In this document: positions 63,128 through 64,000 of the stretch, in pieces
How the letters are laid out: each line of letters opens with the position of its first letter
Numbering within the stretch: the stretch's first letter is position 1
NCBI RefSeq assembly: GCF_014639535.1
Contig: NZ_BMGA01000002.1
Location: forward strand, 310,001-374,000
Direction: 5' to 3'
Source of the DNA: Flavobacterium palustre
Lineage (GTDB): Bacteria; Bacteroidota; Bacteroidia; Flavobacteriales; Flavobacteriaceae
DNA: 64,000 nucleotides
Translations under genes and position numbers: made by a program
Notes under the pieces: model-generated
Told to the model about the DNA's origin: nothing
Databases searched by the model: none
What the model saw: the letters and a program-made list of their open reading frames with translations, nothing else

Positions 63128-63964
63128 ATGAATACCGAACAATGCTGTACCACATTTTGCGACAATCCCTTAGATCAAAAGTACTGGGATGCACAATACA
63201 AAGCCCGGGCAACAGGATGGGATTTGGGCGCAATTGCCCCTCCTATTAAAAACTTTATCGACTCATTATCGAATAAAAAATCCCGCATTTTAATTCCGGG
63301 ATGCGGCAATACTTATGAAGCAGAATATCTTTTAGAAAAAGGATTTACCAATATTACAGTGATTGATATTGCACCAACATTAGTGTCTTTACTACAACAA
63401 AAATTTACAGACAATCAAAATATAAAAATTGTTTTAGGCGATTTTTTTGAACACAAAGGAGAATATGATATCATTATTGAACAAACTTTTTTCTGCGCAT
63501 TACCTCCTTTTTTACGTCAAAAATACGTTTGGAAAATGCACCAGCTTATAGCTGACAAAGGAATTCTTGCCGGCTTATTATTCAATCGGACTTTTGAAGT
63601 GAGTCCTCCTTTTGGCGGAAGCCAAACCGAATACGAACTGCTTTTTAAAAAGGCTTTTGATTTTATAAAATTGGAAATGGCTAAAAACTCGGCTGAACCA
63701 AGAAAGGATTCAGAGTTGTATTTCGAGTTTAGAAAGAATAATTCAGTTAAGGTTCAGCTTTATACCTTTGAAGGTATTACTTGCAGCGGCTGCATGGAAA
63801 CCGTATCTGCAAAGTTTCAGGCTATTGATGGCGTTTTAAATGCAAGCATGAGTACTGATTTTTCTGAAGTGTTAATTGTTAGTAAAGAAGAAATTCCGTT
63901 ACAGGAACTACAAAAAGTAGTTTCTTATGATAAAAAATATAAAATAGTAGCAATACAATCATGA
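63128..63964 (+). CDS. TPMT-family methyltransferase fused to an HMA domain
   Basis: The 278-residue protein has an N-terminal thiopurine/halide methyltransferase domain (about 15-200): DQKYWDAQYKARATGWDLGAIAPPI, then ILIPGCGNTYEAEYLLEKGF for SAM and IIEQTFFCALPP. A heavy-metal-associated domain follows (about 208-278) with FEGITCSGCMETV, the CxxC metal or thiol site. The N-terminus also has three cysteines (EQCCTTFC). TPMT enzymes methylate thiols, halides or selenium compounds; the HMA part could bring a soft metal or metalloid. The stop overlaps the next start by ATGA. Confidence 0.88.
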   Translation: MNTEQCCTTFCDNPLDQKYWDAQYKARATGWDLGAIAPPIKNFIDSLSNKKSRILIPGCGNTYEAEYLLEKGFTNITVIDIAPTLVSLLQQKFTDNQNIKIVLGDFFEHKGEYDIIIEQTFFCALPPFLRQKYVWKMHQLIADKGILAGLLFNRTFEVSPPFGGSQTEYELLFKKAFDFIKLEMAKNSAEPRKDSELYFEFRKNNSVKVQLYTFEGITCSGCMETVSAKFQAIDGVLNASMSTDFSEVLIVSKEEIPLQELQKVVSYDKKYKIVAIQS

Positions 63965-64000
63965 AACAACTCCTTTTTGCAAACTGGCATATCATGCGAT
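63961..64000 (+). CDS. Start of a gene cut by the window edge
   Basis: Thirteen codons are visible (MKQLLFANWHIMR), overlapping the TPMT-HMA stop by four bases. The start resembles small DUF2892-like membrane proteins of Flavobacteria, which I recall but cannot confirm. It belongs to the same operon. Confidence 0.55.
   Translation, partial: MKQLLFANWHIMR

Noticed and set aside
1-64000. CRISPR array
   Set aside because: No set of regularly spaced direct repeats of 25-40 bases was seen; all repeats found are paired inverted repeats or two-copy units.

Overview
The window is chromosomal DNA of a low-GC member of the Bacteroidota, most probably Flavobacterium or a close relative in the Flavobacteriaceae. 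This rests on the protein families seen (EttA, class II IlvC, short CydA, IntDOT-like integrase, acidic-tailed and DinB proteins), the palindrome CCCGATAGCTATCGGG, and promoters of the Bacteroidota type (TTTG or TTG, about 19 nt, TAnnTTTG). No similarity search was possible; family names come from motifs and recall.

Layout. 1-2075: end of a redox operon (di-haem oxidoreductase fragment, Rieske lipoprotein, outer-membrane barrel). 2119-3777: tyrosine recombinase next to a tRNA-Val, a classic integration site. 3870-19369: mostly housekeeping genes: ABC exporter, EttA, HolA, an HsdR_N-like nuclease fold, a glycosyltransferase, an OmpA lipoprotein, a YrdC/Sua5 enzyme, a UvrD helicase, patatin plus M1 peptidase, and a Dph6-like ATP pyrophosphatase. 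19725-21632: acetyl-CoA synthetase. 21654-23790: a small variable island with a decayed IS3-type transposase start, an LprI-like protein, an orphan HEPN protein and related intergenic repeats.

23897-31990 (minus strand) is the branched-chain amino acid block: leuA-leuB, then a promoter, a 20-residue leader peptide rich in Val/Ile/Leu and a terminator, then ilvD-ilvB-ilvN-ilvC. This looks like a classical ribosome-mediated attenuator. leuC and leuD are not in the window, and LeuA lacks its feedback domain.

32146-47758 holds a helical repeat protein, a TlpA/DUF4369 lipoprotein gene split by an in-frame TGA, tRNA-Tyr, a 2-oxoglutarate oxygenase, a SUI1-family protein flanked by two copies of one hairpin, a nucleoside phosphorylase, a signal-less substrate-binding protein, a transglutaminase-like protein, proline dehydrogenase, AroB, a polyamine pair (arginine decarboxylase and a deoxyhypusine-synthase homologue), an Asp-rich protein and RecQ.

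47861-64000 holds a frameshifted deoxyinosine glycosylase, DinB, PEP carboxylase, an Lrp regulator, an M14 peptidase divergent from a XRE regulator with several TTTACA-N2-TGTAAA operators between them, a propeller lipoprotein, a spermidine-synthase-like protein, KdsB, Mrr, cytochrome bd oxidase, an HD hydrolase, and a sulfur/thiol group (persulfide dioxygenase-rhodanese, DUF2892, TPMT-HMA fusion, start of a membrane protein). Three genes carry a single disabling lesion (7543-7935, 34178-35350, 47861-48336), which means recent decay or sequence errors. No rRNA gene or CRISPR array was found.
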